Part shown: piece by piece, positions 9,211 through 18,399 of the stretch
Layout: each line of letters begins with the position of its first letter
How positions within the stretch are numbered: the first letter of the stretch is position 1
Assembly (NCBI GenBank): GCA_016617495.1
Contig: WYCU01000001.1
Coordinates: 248,001-312,000, forward strand
Direction: 5' to 3'
Source: Azonexaceae bacterium s22
GTDB lineage: Bacteria; Pseudomonadota; Gammaproteobacteria; Burkholderiales; Rhodocyclaceae
Length of the DNA: 64,000 nt
The notes under the pieces: generated by a model
What the model was told of the DNA's origin: nothing
The model's database searches: none
What the model saw: the letters and a program-made list of their open reading frames with translations, nothing else
Translations under genes and position numbers: made by a program

Positions 9211-10121
9211 GTGTCAGCCTGCCGTCAACGCTCCAGGTGCTGGAACGGGGCTGGTTGTCGGCGAACAACATTCTGGGTTTCGATGGCGACCAGGCCACCC
9301 TGATCGACTCCGGCTATGTCACGCATGCGGCACAGACCGTGGCGCTCGTGCGCCATGCGCTTCAGGGACGGCAGCTCACGCGCATCGTCAACACCCATTC
9401 GCATTCCGATCACATCGGCGGCAACGCCGCCCTGAAAGCCGCTTTGGGTTGCGAGATCGTGGTACCGGCCGGGCTGCACGCCACGATTGCCGATTGGGAT
9501 GAAGAAGCGCTGCTGCTCTCGCCGCTCGGACAGCAGGCCGCCCGCTTTCAGCATGATCGCCTGATCGGTGCCGGCGACGAACTGGAAATGGGCGGCCTGG
9601 TCTGGCAGGCGCACGCCGCGCCCGGCCACGACATGGAAGCGCTGGTTTACTTCAATCCGGAAAGGCGCATCCTGATTTCCGGCGATGCGCTTTGGGAAAA
9701 CGGCTTTGGGGTCATTTTCCCGGAACTACTTGGCGAAGCGGACGGCTTGCGACATACGCGCACCACGCTGGAAATGTTGGGCCGCTTGCCCATCGACGTG
9801 GTCATTCCCGGCCACGGGGCACCGTTCGTCGACGCGGAAGCGGCGCTGCTTAGGGCGTTCCGTCGCCTCGACAATTTTACCGCCCAAATCGACAAGCTGG
9901 CCTGGCACGCGATCAAGGTCATCGTGGTCTTTGCGCTGCTGGAGCGACAACGCATTCTTGCCGACGAATTCCCGAGCTATTTGCAGACCCTGCCTTTTGC
10001 TGTCGACGTCAACCGCCGTTATCTCGGTTTGTCCGAGGGCGAACTCGCCAGCCGCGTCGAACGCGAACTGTTGATGGTTAACGCCCTGCGCCGCGAAGCT
10101 GGGTATCTCGTGGCCGCTTGA
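9207..10121 (+). CDS. MBL-fold metallo-hydrolase
   Basis: 304 residues of metallo-beta-lactamase fold. The metal motif 'THSHSDHIGG' (HxHxDH, about residues 63-72) is intact. Other ligands are visible in 'AAPGHDMEAL' (His), 'LISGDALWENGFG' (Asp) and 'VIPGHGAPF' (His). Glyoxalase-II-like or lactonase-like thioester/ester hydrolysis is typical for such proteins; the substrate is not evident. ATG overlaps the upstream stop, so it ends the coupled string liuE-hypothetical-DUF1289-DUF1289-like-MBL. The neighbourhood makes a CoA-thioester or related hydrolase conceivable (inference only). Confidence 0.87.
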   Translation: MSVSLPSTLQVLERGWLSANNILGFDGDQATLIDSGYVTHAAQTVALVRHALQGRQLTRIVNTHSHSDHIGGNAALKAALGCEIVVPAGLHATIADWDEEALLLSPLGQQAARFQHDRLIGAGDELEMGGLVWQAHAAPGHDMEALVYFNPERRILISGDALWENGFGVIFPELLGEADGLRHTRTTLEMLGRLPIDVVIPGHGAPFVDAEAALLRAFRRLDNFTAQIDKLAWHAIKVIVVFALLERQRILADEFPSYLQTLPFAVDVNRRYLGLSEGELASRVERELLMVNALRREAGYLVAA

Positions 10122-10133
10122 GGCGGTCCCGCT

Positions 10134-11309
10134 TCAGGGTTTCGGCAAGGCGCGCTGAACCAGCCGAACCCAGTAGCTGATGCCAATTGGCAAGGCATCG
10201 TCGTTGAAATCGTAATGCGGGTTGTGCAAGGTGCAACCGCCGGTGCCCGGCCCGTTGCCCAGCCAGACATAGCAGCCCGGCTTTTCGCGCAGCATGTACG
10301 CGAAATCCTCCGCACCCATCGAGGGCAGGATGTCAGTGAGCACCCGCTCCGCCCCGAGAAGTTCGGCGGCGACCTCCTGGCAAAACCGGGCTTCGGGCAC
10401 GCTGTTCACCGTCGGCGGGTAACGGTGGTCGAAATGCACACCGATCTGCGCTCCGTTGGCAGCTGCCACGCCACTGCACAGGCGCTCAATGGCGCGTTCC
10501 ACCGTTTCCTGAACCTCGGGCTTGAAGGTCCGGATGGTGCCGCGAATGACCACCTCTTCGGGAATCACGTTCCACGCTTCGCCGGCATGAAACTGGGTCA
10601 CGCTGACCACTGCGGATTCGCAGGGATGCAGGGTCCGGCTGACCACGGTTTGCAAGGCTTGCACCAATTGCGCCCCGGTAACGATGGCGTCAATGCCTTG
10701 ATGCGGCATGGCCGCATGGCAGCCATGCCCGCGCACCGTGATTTCAAAGCCACAGGTACCGGCCATCACCGGGCCGGGCATCACGGCCATTTCGCCGACC
10801 GGAATGCCCGGCCAGTTGTGCAGTCCGAATACCGCGTCGACCGGGAAACGCTCGAAGAGACCATCCTCGATCATCACGGCTGCGCCGCCCTCGGCCTCTT
10901 CAGCCGGCTGGAAGATGAACACCACCGTGCCGTCGAAATCCGGATGCGCAGCCAAATGGCGCGCCGCGCCGAGCAAGAGCGCAGTATGGCCATCGTGCCC
11001 ACAGGCGTGCATTTTTCCCGGATGCCGCGAATGGTGGGGAAACTCGTTCAGTTCGGCGACCGGCAAGGCATCCATGTCGGCGCGCAGGCCGATCATGCGC
11101 GTAGAGCTTCCAGCGCGTAACACACCCACCACACCGGTTTTGGCGATACCCCGGTGTACTTCAAGGCCGTAGCGTTCCAGTTCACGTGCGACCAGTTCGG
11201 ACGTCCGGTTTTCGTTGAACGCCAGCTCCGGGTGCGCGTGGATGTCGCGCCGCAACGCCGTCAGTTCGGAAAGAAACGGCAATTCCAGCAAGTGCGGTGT
11301 CGGGGGCAT
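10134..11309 (-). CDS. M20 family amidohydrolase (hippurate hydrolase/aminoacylase type)
   Basis: 391 residues from ATG at 11309 (AAAGGAGACCATC upstream). The metal-binding block 'MHACGHDGHTALLLGAARHL', the catalytic Glu pair in 'QPAEEAEGGA' and the C-terminal 'MGAEDFAYML' with a His-containing 'TLHNPHYDFND' define the M20 peptidase/aminoacylase family. Members hydrolyse N-acylated amino acids or amino-acid conjugates in the cytosol; the natural substrate is unknown. It is divergent from rapZ across 72 bases and convergent with the MBL gene. Confidence 0.9.
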   Translation of the reverse strand: MPPTPHLLELPFLSELTALRRDIHAHPELAFNENRTSELVARELERYGLEVHRGIAKTGVVGVLRAGSSTRMIGLRADMDALPVAELNEFPHHSRHPGKMHACGHDGHTALLLGAARHLAAHPDFDGTVVFIFQPAEEAEGGAAVMIEDGLFERFPVDAVFGLHNWPGIPVGEMAVMPGPVMAGTCGFEITVRGHGCHAAMPHQGIDAIVTGAQLVQALQTVVSRTLHPCESAVVSVTQFHAGEAWNVIPEEVVIRGTIRTFKPEVQETVERAIERLCSGVAAANGAQIGVHFDHRYPPTVNSVPEARFCQEVAAELLGAERVLTDILPSMGAEDFAYMLREKPGCYVWLGNGPGTGGCTLHNPHYDFNDDALPIGISYWVRLVQRALPKP

Positions 11310-11381
11310 GATGGTCTCCTTTTTCCAGCCTATTATGCCGCGGGTTGATTGCCCGCGCTGCCTTCCATTATGCTCCCGACA

Positions 11382-12227
11382 ATGGAACTGGTTCTTATCA
11401 GCGGTCTTTCCGGCTCGGGCAAGTCGGTCGCCCTGCATCTGCTCGAAGATGCAGGCTATTACTGCGTCGACAACCTGCCGGTCGTGATGCTGACGGCACT
11501 CGTCCGCATGCTGCGCGAAGAGGGCATCCGCAAGATCGCCGTGGCCATCGATGCGCGCTCCGGTCATGGCATCGATCTCTTGCCGGAAAAGCTCAAGCTG
11601 CTGGCCGACGAAGAGGTGGCGCACAACTTCCTCTTTCTCTATTCCAACGAGGAAACGCTGCTCAAGCGCTACTCCGAATCGCGCCGCCGCCACCCGCTGG
11701 GCAAGGAAGGCCAATCGCTGAGCGAATCGATCCGCGCCGAGCGCGAACTGCTTGAGCCGATTTCCGGATTGGGCCATCGCATCGACACCAGCGGTCTCAA
11801 GGCCAATGCCCTGCGCGAGTGGGTCCGCCAGTTCATCGAGATCGACCCCACCCAGCGCCTTACGCTGACCTTCCAGTCCTTCGGCTTCAAGCACGGCCTC
11901 CCGCTCGACGCCGATCTGGTTTTCGATGTCCGTTGCCTGCCCAATCCGCACTACGATCCCGATCTCCGCCCGCTGACCGGCCGGGACCGTCCAGTGATCG
12001 AATTCCTTGAGGCCCAGCCCGACTTCCTGCGCATGCGCGACGACATCCATCACTTTGTCGCCACCTGGTTGCCCGCCTTCATCCGTGACAACCGCAATTA
12101 CCTCACCGTGGCCATCGGCTGCACCGGCGGCCAGCATCGCTCGGTGTGCATGGCCGAATGGCTGGGTGGCGCCTTTCAGGATCAGGCCCGCGTACTCGTT
12201 CGCCACCGCACGCTGGCTGGCGGATGA
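11382..12227 (+). CDS. rapZ: RNase adapter protein RapZ (P-loop nucleotide-binding)
   Basis: 281 residues from ATG 11382; an upstream in-frame ATG (11349) lacks support. Walker A is 'GLSGSGKSVAL' (about residues 6-16), followed by 'GYYCVDNLP' and the family's 'SFGFKHGLPLDADLVFDVR' and 'IGCTGGQHRSV' blocks. In enterobacteria RapZ guides RNase E to the GlmZ sRNA and senses glucosamine-6-P; in betaproteobacteria the gene usually lies with PTS/hprK genes, which are not in this window. The stop overlaps the next ATG (ATGA). Confidence 0.93.
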   Translation: MELVLISGLSGSGKSVALHLLEDAGYYCVDNLPVVMLTALVRMLREEGIRKIAVAIDARSGHGIDLLPEKLKLLADEEVAHNFLFLYSNEETLLKRYSESRRRHPLGKEGQSLSESIRAERELLEPISGLGHRIDTSGLKANALREWVRQFIEIDPTQRLTLTFQSFGFKHGLPLDADLVFDVRCLPNPHYDPDLRPLTGRDRPVIEFLEAQPDFLRMRDDIHHFVATWLPAFIRDNRNYLTVAIGCTGGQHRSVCMAEWLGGAFQDQARVLVRHRTLAGG

Positions 12228-12601
12228 AAACCTGGCTGGCGCTGACCCGCCCCGGCGACTGGCTGGTGCTGGCAGGCGGATTGGCCGCGGTCGGATTCAG
12301 CCTGCCCCTCCTCCTGCAAGGCGGTTTTGCCGAGCGGGCCATCATCCGTCAGAACGGTGCCGTATTTCTCGATACCGACCTGCGCACCCGCCGCGAAATC
12401 GAAGTGCCGGGACCGCTGGGCATGACCCGAATCGCCATCGAACCCGGGCGTGCCCGCGTACTCTCCGACCCCGGGCCACGGCAATATTGTGTTCGTCAGG
12501 GCTGGCTGATGCGCCCCGGCGAAATCGCCATCTGCGCCCCCAACCGCGTCAGCGTGCAAATCGCCGGCCGCACCCGCACCTATGACAGCCTCAGTTACTG
12601 A
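12224..12601 (+). CDS. NusG domain II-containing membrane-anchored protein
   Basis: 125 residues. One N-terminal membrane segment ('WLVLAGGLAAVGFSLPLLL', about residues 12-30) is followed by a periplasmic-looking beta-rich domain of the NusG-domain-II type, including 'GRARVLSDPGPRQYCVRQGW' and 'GEIAICAPNRVSVQIAG'. Such proteins are commonly encoded next to Gx transporter-type genes, as here (20-base overlap with the next gene). The exact role is unknown; despite the domain name there is no KOW/NusG transcription-factor architecture. Confidence 0.82.
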   Translation: MKTWLALTRPGDWLVLAGGLAAVGFSLPLLLQGGFAERAIIRQNGAVFLDTDLRTRREIEVPGPLGMTRIAIEPGRARVLSDPGPRQYCVRQGWLMRPGEIAICAPNRVSVQIAGRTRTYDSLSY

Positions 12602-13115
12602 ATTGACGATCACCGCCGAGGATCGGCGCGTCGCCTGGCTGGCCACCGCGGCGGTGGCCCTCTCGCTGGTCGATGCCGCGATTCCGAGTCCCTTGCCGGG
12701 CGTCAAGCCCGGGCTGGCCAATATCGTGACCCTCATCGTGCTGATCCGCTACGGCTGGGGCACGGCTGTCTGGGTCAGTGCTTTGCGGGTACTCGCCACC
12801 AGCCTGATGCTGGGTTTCTTCCTGGCGCCGGGCTTTTTCCTGTCCTTGACCGGCACCACGCTTAGCCTGGCCATACTGGGGCTGGCCAAGCATCTTCCGC
12901 CGCGCTGGTTCGGTCCGGTCAGCCTTAGCATCCTCGCTGCCTTCGCCCACATCGGCGGGCAACTGCTCCTGGCGCGGGCGTGGCTCATCCCGCATGACGG
13001 CGTCTTTGTGCTGACCCCCATTTTCGCGGCAGCCGCATTGATTTTCGGCACCATCAACGGGCTGATCGCGGCTAAACTGCTGGTTGAAACTCCCGCACCC
13101 GAAATCACACCATGA
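12582..13115 (+). CDS. Gx transporter family protein (heptaprenyl diphosphate synthase component I-like)
   Basis: 177 residues, largely hydrophobic, with about five membrane segments starting at '[16 protein letters not shown]'. '[20 protein letters not shown]' is the signature of the Hpre_diP_synt_I/Gx family, ECF-S-like small integral membrane proteins. It overlaps the NusG-II gene upstream and ubiX downstream, so the block rapZ-NusG-II-Gx-ubiX-LON is one tightly packed transcript. Substrate unknown; a role in quinone/isoprenoid chemistry is only suggested by the ubiX neighbour. Confidence 0.82.
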   Translation: MTASVTELTITAEDRRVAWLATAAVALSLVDAAIPSPLPGVKPGLANIVTLIVLIRYGWGTAVWVSALRVLATSLMLGFFLAPGFFLSLTGTTLSLAILGLAKHLPPRWFGPVSLSILAAFAHIGGQLLLARAWLIPHDGVFVLTPIFAAAALIFGTINGLIAAKLLVETPAPEITP

Positions 13116-13717
13116 CCCCGACGATCTGCCTGGCCTGGACCGGCGCTTCCGGATTGCCTTACGGCCTGCGCCTGCTGGAATCCCTGCTTGCAGCGGGTTG
13201 CCGCGTGCAACTGTTGTATTCGCAGGCCGCTCAGGTGGTCGCACGTCAGGAAATGGGCTGGGAACTGCCTTCGCGCCCGGCAGACGCCAAAGCCGCCCTG
13301 TTGCAACGGATTGTCGCGGTCGACCCCGAAAAACTGGCCGTTTTCGGGCGCGAGGAATGGTTCGCACCGGTCGCCTCGGGCTCCAATCCACCGGATGCCA
13401 TGGTCGTCTGCCCCTGTTCCATGGGCACGCTGGCCGCCATCGCCCAGGGGCTCGCCGACAATCTCATCGAGCGCGCCGCCGACGTCGTGCTCAAGGAAGG
13501 GCGCAAGCTGGTGCTGGTTCCACGTGAAACGCCGTTCTCGGTCATTCACCTCGAAAACATGCTGCGTCTGGCCCGTGCCGGCGCGGTCATCCTGCCGCCG
13601 AGTCCGGGGTTTTATCATCATCCGCAGTCGGTCGACGATCTGGTCGATTTCGTGGCGGCCCGCATCCTCGATCAGCTGGCGGTGCCACACGACCTCATGG
13701 CGCGCTGGGGGGCATGA
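13112..13717 (+). CDS. ubiX: Flavin prenyltransferase UbiX
   Basis: 201 residues. It makes prenylated FMN, the cofactor for UbiD-type decarboxylases in ubiquinone and aromatic metabolism. The FMN-binding '[15 protein letters not shown]' (about 9-23), '[28 protein letters not shown]' spread over about 97-124, and '[17 protein letters not shown]' (about 137-153) are canonical UbiX signatures. Two DNA signals sit inside the gene: a dispersed GTCGAC repeat, read as '[13 protein letters not shown]' in the variable segment (about 67-79), and a parS core at 13517-13530 encoding 'VPRET'. Confidence 0.93.
   Translation: MTPTICLAWTGASGLPYGLRLLESLLAAGCRVQLLYSQAAQVVARQEMGWELPSRPADAKAALLQRIVAVDPEKLAVFGREEWFAPVASGSNPPDAMVVCPCSMGTLAAIAQGLADNLIERAADVVLKEGRKLVLVPRETPFSVIHLENMLRLARAGAVILPPSPGFYHHPQSVDDLVDFVAARILDQLAVPHDLMARWGA
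13310..13345 (+). repeat. Dispersed GTCGAC repeat, copy 3 (in ubiX)
   Basis: ATTGTCGCGGTCGACCCCGA then AAAACTGGCCGTTTTCGGG; core perfect, tail moderately diverged. Read as [13 protein letters not shown]. Confidence 0.82.
13517..13530. promoter_or_regulatory. parS site (ParB binding), copy 2
   Basis: GTTCCACGTGAAAC, identical to the inner parS consensus core; inside ubiX. Confidence 0.85.
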
Positions 13718-14346
13718 TGGGCTGGTTCGGACTGGGGCGCCCCGCCGCGCCAAACCTGGAGCGCATGGACATCCCACTGTTTCCGCTCAACACCGTGCTG
13801 TTCCCGGACGGCATCCTGCCGCTCAAGGTTTTCGAGCAGCGCTATCTCGACATGGCCGCCGCCTGCATGCGCGAACAGCGCCCGTTCGGCATTTGCCTGA
13901 TCGCCAGCGGCCCGGAGGTCGGCGAAGCCGCGGAGCCGCATGCCGTCGGCACCCTCGCCGAAATCACCGGCTGGGAAATGGAGCAGCTCGGCATCCTGAT
14001 GCTCACCGTGCGGGGCGGACGGCGCTTCCGCATTCTGGAAAAGCAGGCCAATGCCGAGCGCTTGCTGCAGGCCCGCGTCGAGATCATTCCCAACGACGGC
14101 CCGAAGCCCTTCCCGGAAGAACGCCAACGCCTCCTGCCGCTGCTTCGCCGTATCGCCAGCGACCTCGGTGCGGCGCGCTTCCCGGAGCCGCACCGTTTTG
14201 ACGACGCGGAGTGGGTTGGCCAGCGTATTGCAGAAATCCTGCCGATCCAGAATCTCGCCAAGCAGAAGCTCCTGGAATTGGAAGACCCGCTGGCCCGCCT
14301 CGAAGTCCTCGAACGCTATCTGGACCAGCGCAAATTGCTGGGCTGA
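13714..14346 (+). CDS. LON substrate-binding domain protein
   Basis: 210 residues; ATG overlaps the ubiX stop. '[28 protein letters not shown]' spans the canonical start of the LON/PUA-like N-terminal domain (about residues 22-50). There is no AAA+ or protease domain, so this is the stand-alone LON-SB protein found in many proteobacteria. Function is unproven; it probably binds protein or peptide. It is followed at 5 bases by the chromate transporter gene. Confidence 0.88.
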   Translation: MMGWFGLGRPAAPNLERMDIPLFPLNTVLFPDGILPLKVFEQRYLDMAAACMREQRPFGICLIASGPEVGEAAEPHAVGTLAEITGWEMEQLGILMLTVRGGRRFRILEKQANAERLLQARVEIIPNDGPKPFPEERQRLLPLLRRIASDLGAARFPEPHRFDDAEWVGQRIAEILPIQNLAKQKLLELEDPLARLEVLERYLDQRKLLG

Positions 14347-14351
14347 ACGCC

Positions 14352-15668
14352 ATGGCGCCCCCCAGCCTGCGCGAAGCGCTGGCCTTCTGGCTCAAACTGG
14401 GCTTTGTCAGCTTCGGCGGTCCGGCCGGGCAAATCGCCTTGATGCACCAAGAATTGGTGGAGCGCCGCCGCTGGATTTCCGAACGCCGTTTCCTGCACGC
14501 CCTCAATTACTGCATGCTCCTGCCCGGCCCGGAGGCGCAGCAACTGGCGACCTACCTCGGCTGGCTGCTGCACCGTAGCGCCGGCGGCATCGCGGCCGGC
14601 GCGCTCTTCGTGCTGCCCTCGCTTTTACTGCTCATTGCCCTCGCCTGGCTGTACATGGCTTACGGCCAGACACCGCTGCTCGCCGGCCTGTTCTATGGCA
14701 TCAAGCCCGCCGTCACTGCCATCGTCGCCCATGCCGCCTGGCGCATCGGCACCCGGACATTGCATAACCCGGCACTTTGGGCGATTGCTGTCGCCGCCTT
14801 TATTGCGCTCTTCGCCTTCAACCTGCCCTTCCCGGCCATCGTCGTCGGCGCCGCCCTGCTCGGGCTGCTCGGCGGCCGGATCTGGCCGGCGCGTTTTGCC
14901 GTCGCCGGAGGACATGCCCATGCGGCCAGCGGCACGGCCCCGGCATTCATCGACGACGACACCCCGCCACCACCTCACGCGCGCTTCAAAGCCAGCCGCC
15001 TTGCGGGCATCATGTTGATCGGACTGCTGTTGTGGGCGCTGCCCATGGGCATGCTGAGCTTGCTGTTCGGCTGGTCGCATCTGTTAACCCAGATGGGCTG
15101 GTTTTTCACCAAGGCGGCCCTGCTGACTTTCGGCGGCGCTTATGCCGTGCTGCCCTACGTCTACCAGGGCGCCGTGGTGCACTTCGGCTGGCTGAGTGCG
15201 CCGCAGATGATCGACGGCCTTGCGCTGGGCGAAACCACCCCCGGACCGCTCATCATGGTGGTGACCTTTGTCGCCTTTGTCGGCGCCTGGAATCACGCGC
15301 CCTTGGGCCCCGAAGCCACGGCGGTTGCGGGCGTGCTGGCCGCGCTGCTGGTCACGTGGTTCACCTTCCTGCCCTCTTTCGTGTTCATTCTCGCGGGCGG
15401 CCCGCTGGTCGAACGCACACACCGCGATCTCAAGTTCACCGCCCCGCTCACCGCCATTACCGCCGCCGTCGTCGGCGTGATCGTCAATCTCGCGGTCTTT
15501 TTTGCCGCCCACGTGTTCTGGCCGCATGGACAGGACGGCGCTTTCGATCCGCTCGCCGCCGGGATCGCGCTCGCTGCGGCCGTCGCCTTGTTCCGCCTCA
15601 AGGCCAACGTCATGGCGGTGATCGCCGTATGCGCCGCGCTGGGTTGGCTGACGCGATTTTTGCCCTGA
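14352..15668 (+). CDS. chrA: Chromate efflux transporter, ChrA family (two-domain)
   Basis: 438 residues from ATG 14352. Two homologous CHR domains are visible: the N-half begins '[23 protein letters not shown]' and the C-half '[24 protein letters not shown]', each with the FGG motif. '[22 protein letters not shown]' matches the conserved second signature. Around ten membrane helices. The family exports chromate with proton exchange and may use sulfate. The last codons and the stop codon are supplied by a reversed copy of the dispersed GTCGAC repeat, whose tail encodes 'RFLP-stop'. Confidence 0.9.
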   Translation: MAPPSLREALAFWLKLGFVSFGGPAGQIALMHQELVERRRWISERRFLHALNYCMLLPGPEAQQLATYLGWLLHRSAGGIAAGALFVLPSLLLLIALAWLYMAYGQTPLLAGLFYGIKPAVTAIVAHAAWRIGTRTLHNPALWAIAVAAFIALFAFNLPFPAIVVGAALLGLLGGRIWPARFAVAGGHAHAASGTAPAFIDDDTPPPPHARFKASRLAGIMLIGLLLWALPMGMLSLLFGWSHLLTQMGWFFTKAALLTFGGAYAVLPYVYQGAVVHFGWLSAPQMIDGLALGETTPGPLIMVVTFVAFVGAWNHAPLGPEATAVAGVLAALLVTWFTFLPSFVFILAGGPLVERTHRDLKFTAPLTAITAAVVGVIVNLAVFFAAHVFWPHGQDGAFDPLAAGIALAAAVALFRLKANVMAVIAVCAALGWLTRFLP

Positions 15669-15690
15669 AAATCCGGTCGACCGCGACAAT
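15656..15690 (-). repeat. Dispersed GTCGAC repeat, copy 4 (end of chrA)
   Basis: On the complement: ATTGTCGCGGTCGACC, GGATTTTCA, then GGGCAAAAAT. It overlaps the last 13 bases of chrA and provides its TGA. Confidence 0.82.
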
Positions 15691-15801
15691 CCCCTCGGGC
15701 GTCATGGCGCTGCCCCATAGCGCCGATATAATGCGCCTGAGCTTCATGCCGCCCGGCATCCTTTCCGACCCAACCCGCGCAATGCCACGCCGAATGCCGA
15801 G

Positions 15802-16827
15802 ATGACCAACGCCTTCCGCCCCGCCCCGGCCATCACCGCCGCCATCCTGAGCGCCGCCGCACTGTATTTCGGGAGCGGCATTTTCGCGCCCGTTGCCGTG
15901 GCACTTTTCGCCATCGCCATTCTCTGGCCATTGCAGCATGCGCTCGAAAAATACCTGCCGCGCCTCGTCGCGCTCCTGCTGACGCTGGCGGCGACCGTCG
16001 TCGTCCTCGGCATCCTCGGCATGCTCGTCGCCTGGGGCATCGGTGTCGTCGGGCGCTGGCTGATGGCCAACCTCAGCCTGTTCTACGACCTCTACAACAA
16101 CACACTGGCCTGGTTCGAAGGGCATGGCATCCTGCTCGCCGAACCGCTTGCCGAACGCTTCAACGTCCTTTCGCTGGTCCGCCTGTTTCAGGACATCCTT
16201 GCCCGCCTGAACGGCCTGCTCGGTTTCGCCGTGATGGTGCTCATCTTCACCATGCTCGGCCTGCTGGAAGTCGGCGATTTCCGCCACAAGGTTCGCGCCC
16301 TGCGCCACGGCACCGATGGCGAACGGCTGCTCGAAGTCATCACCGGGATTGGCCGAAAATTCCGCAAGTACATCCTCGTCCGCAGCTTCGCCAGCCTGCT
16401 CACCGGCCTCGCCGTCTGGGCCTTCGCCCATGTGCTCGGCGTCGAGCCCGCATCGGCCTGGGGCGTGATTGCCTTCGCCCTCAACTACATCCCGGTCATC
16501 GGCCCGCTTTTCGCCACGCTGCTGCCCACCCTGTTCGCCGCAGCCCAGTTCGATTCCTGGCAGATGGCCGTGGTCGTTTTCCTGGGGCTCAACGTCATCC
16601 AGTTCGTCATCGGCAGCTACCTCGAACCCCGACTCTCCGGCAGCGCACTCTCCATCTCGCCCTTCGTGGTCGTCTTTGCCGTGTTCTTCTGGGCCATTCT
16701 CTGGGGCATTCCCGGCGCCTTCATCGGCGTGCCGGTCACCATTGCCCTGCTTGCCCTCTGCGAACTCAATCCGCAAACACGCTGGATCGCCACCCTGCTC
16801 GCCGGGCCGCCGCCGCACGAAAGTTAG
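15802..16827 (+). CDS. AI-2E family (PerM-type) transporter
   Basis: 341 residues, about eight membrane segments, PF01594-type permease. The signature region near the C-terminus reads 'FALNYIPVIGPLFATLLP' (about 226-243) followed by 'VIQFVIGSYLEPRLSG' and 'FFWAILWGIPGAFIGVPVTI'. The family includes AI-2 exporters, PerM and antiporters; substrate unknown. It lies after a 133-base gap carrying the end of a GTCGAC repeat and overlaps the opposing yihY gene tail-to-tail by 4 bases. Confidence 0.88.
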   Translation: MTNAFRPAPAITAAILSAAALYFGSGIFAPVAVALFAIAILWPLQHALEKYLPRLVALLLTLAATVVVLGILGMLVAWGIGVVGRWLMANLSLFYDLYNNTLAWFEGHGILLAEPLAERFNVLSLVRLFQDILARLNGLLGFAVMVLIFTMLGLLEVGDFRHKVRALRHGTDGERLLEVITGIGRKFRKYILVRSFASLLTGLAVWAFAHVLGVEPASAWGVIAFALNYIPVIGPLFATLLPTLFAAAQFDSWQMAVVVFLGLNVIQFVIGSYLEPRLSGSALSISPFVVVFAVFFWAILWGIPGAFIGVPVTIALLALCELNPQTRWIATLLAGPPPHES

Positions 16828-17687
16828 GCGCGGGATCGCTGTTCGTAAAGTGCGATCACCTGCGCGCCAACCAGCAGGACGGTCGCCGCCACTTCAAAAC
16901 TGAGCAACAAGGAAATGGCGGTGGCAAAAGCGCCATAAAGCACGCCAACCTTCGATAGCGTGGCGAAGAACCAGGTCAGCGCATGGCGCGTGACTTCCCA
17001 CAGCAAGCCCGCCGTCACCCCGCCAATCAAGGCATGCCGCCACGAGAGACGGCCGGCCGGCATGACCATGTAAATCGCACTCAACAACAGGATTTCGCCG
17101 CCAAGGCCCGTGCCATACAGCAAGGCTCCGGACACCCCTTCCAGCGAATGGGGCCGCCCAAGCACCATCACCTCTCGGTTCCCCAGAATTTCCAGCGCCC
17201 CCGAGGCCAAGGTCACCAACACCAGACCAATCCCGATCAGCAAGATAAAGGCGTAAGGAATCAGGGCCGACATCAACCAATGGCGGCCGTGCTTGCGCCG
17301 CCGATGGTGAAAAATGGTCGCCATCGACTTCTCCAGCACCGAAAACGCCAGCGAACTGGAAAAAATCAGCGTCAACAGCAAAATCCCGCCCGTCAGGTGG
17401 CGATGACCGAGAAACAACGCCAATTGATCGACCAGCGGCTGCGCATGGCCGGGCGCCATCAAATCAAGATAGCGCTCCAAGGTCGCCAGCAGACTCGCCT
17501 CGGGCAAAAACGGCGAAAGACCGAGCACCAGCAGGATCAGCAGGGGAATGATCGACAGCAGCATGTAATACGCCACCGCCCCGGCAAGCAACAAACCCTG
17601 ATTGCGCAAAAAGGTCTGCACCACCTGCCAGGAAAAGTGCATCAACCAAACCACCCGAAGGCGCAACGAAGCAAGAGGAAGGGGCAT
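16824..17687 (-). CDS. YihY/BrkB family inner-membrane protein
   Basis: 287 residues from ATG 17687 (GAGGAGATGTG upstream; a GTG one codon earlier is possible). About six membrane segments, with the family blocks 'LLLAGAVAYYMLLSIIPLLILLV', 'FSSSLAFSVLEKSM' and 'WRHALIGGVTAGLLWEVTR', plus 'LYGAFATAISLLLSFEVAATVLLVGAQV' toward the end. Often mislabelled ribonuclease BN; the true role (possibly transport or envelope function) is not settled. Single gene read toward the AI-2E permease. Confidence 0.87.
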   Translation of the reverse strand: MPLPLASLRLRVVWLMHFSWQVVQTFLRNQGLLLAGAVAYYMLLSIIPLLILLVLGLSPFLPEASLLATLERYLDLMAPGHAQPLVDQLALFLGHRHLTGGILLLTLIFSSSLAFSVLEKSMATIFHHRRRKHGRHWLMSALIPYAFILLIGIGLVLVTLASGALEILGNREVMVLGRPHSLEGVSGALLYGTGLGGEILLLSAIYMVMPAGRLSWRHALIGGVTAGLLWEVTRHALTWFFATLSKVGVLYGAFATAISLLLSFEVAATVLLVGAQVIALYEQRSRA

Positions 17688-17726
17688 CACATCTCCTCAA
17701 TCAGAAACAACCATCGATCAAGGAAA

Positions 17727-17800
17727 TGGAGCGGGCGATGGGAATCGAACCCACGGCACAAGCTTGGGAAGCTTGGGTATTACCATTATACGACGCCCGC
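17727..17800 (-). tRNA. tRNA-Gly (anticodon CCC)
   Basis: 74 bases including encoded CCA. Acceptor GCGGGCG/CGCCCGC, short D arm GTATAATGGTAATAC, anticodon stem CAAGC/GCTTG with loop TTCCCAA giving anticodon CCC, T-loop GGTTCGATTCC. It closely resembles glyU-type tRNA. The promoter is visible just upstream. Confidence 0.93.
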
Positions 17801-17818
17801 GTCGGTGCCAGAGGCCGC

Positions 17819-17847
17819 ATTCTAAGCGGAGATGCCCGCCGGTTCAA
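17819..17847 (-). promoter_or_regulatory. Putative sigma-70 promoter of tRNA-Gly(CCC)
   Basis: On the minus strand: TTGAAC, 17 bases, TAGAAT, then a GC-rich start region, ending about 18 bases before the tRNA. It overlaps the last codons of the flavin reductase gene. Confidence 0.6.
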
Positions 17848-18335
17848 TCCTCGGCTGCTCGCCGATAGCGTCCGGCGTGGAAAAGCAGGGGCTCCAAGCC
17901 GGGATTCGCTTCGTAACGCACGACCCGGCCGAGGAAGATCGTGTGGTCACCGCCCGGGTAGGCGGCTTCATTGACGACCTCGAATCGGGCACAGCAGTCG
18001 GGCAACAGCGGCGCACCGCCGCTACCGGGCTGCCAGGGGAGTCCGGCAAAGCGGTCGACCGGCCAGGTGGCGAAGCGGTTGGAGATGTCTTCTTGCGCCA
18101 GCGAAAGCACGTTGATGGCATGGTGGCTGGCGCGACGGAAGGCCTCGATGTTGTTCGAGTCGTTGTCGAGACACCACAGGATCAGCGGCGGCTGCAGCGA
18201 GACTGCGGAGAAGGAGTTCACCGTCAGTCCGACGGGGTGACCGTCCGGGTCGAGCGTAGTAGCAACGGTGACGCCGGTGGCAAAGCGGCCAAAGGCATTA
18301 CGCAGGGCTCGGCTATCGTCCTGGGGCTGGCTCAT
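17844..18335 (-). CDS. Flavin reductase family protein
   Basis: 163 residues. FMN-binding split barrel of the flavin reductase/HpaC class: 'RNAFGRFATGVTVATTLDPDG' (about 12-32), 'GLTVNSFSAVSLQPPLILWCLD' (about 37-58) and a C-terminal 'GGDHTIFLGRVVRYE'. It reduces flavins with NAD(P)H, usually for a monooxygenase partner, which is not apparent nearby. Divergent from mutY; the two starts are only 64 bases apart if mutY starts at TTG 18400. Confidence 0.9.
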   Translation of the reverse strand: MSQPQDDSRALRNAFGRFATGVTVATTLDPDGHPVGLTVNSFSAVSLQPPLILWCLDNDSNNIEAFRRASHHAINVLSLAQEDISNRFATWPVDRFAGLPWQPGSGGAPLLPDCCARFEVVNEAAYPGGDHTIFLGRVVRYEANPGLEPLLFHAGRYRRAAED

Positions 18336-18399
18336 GGGCTGGGTCGATCATGAAAAACGCGTATTATCCGCACTCCGCCATCGCCCGTCGAGGCTGTCC

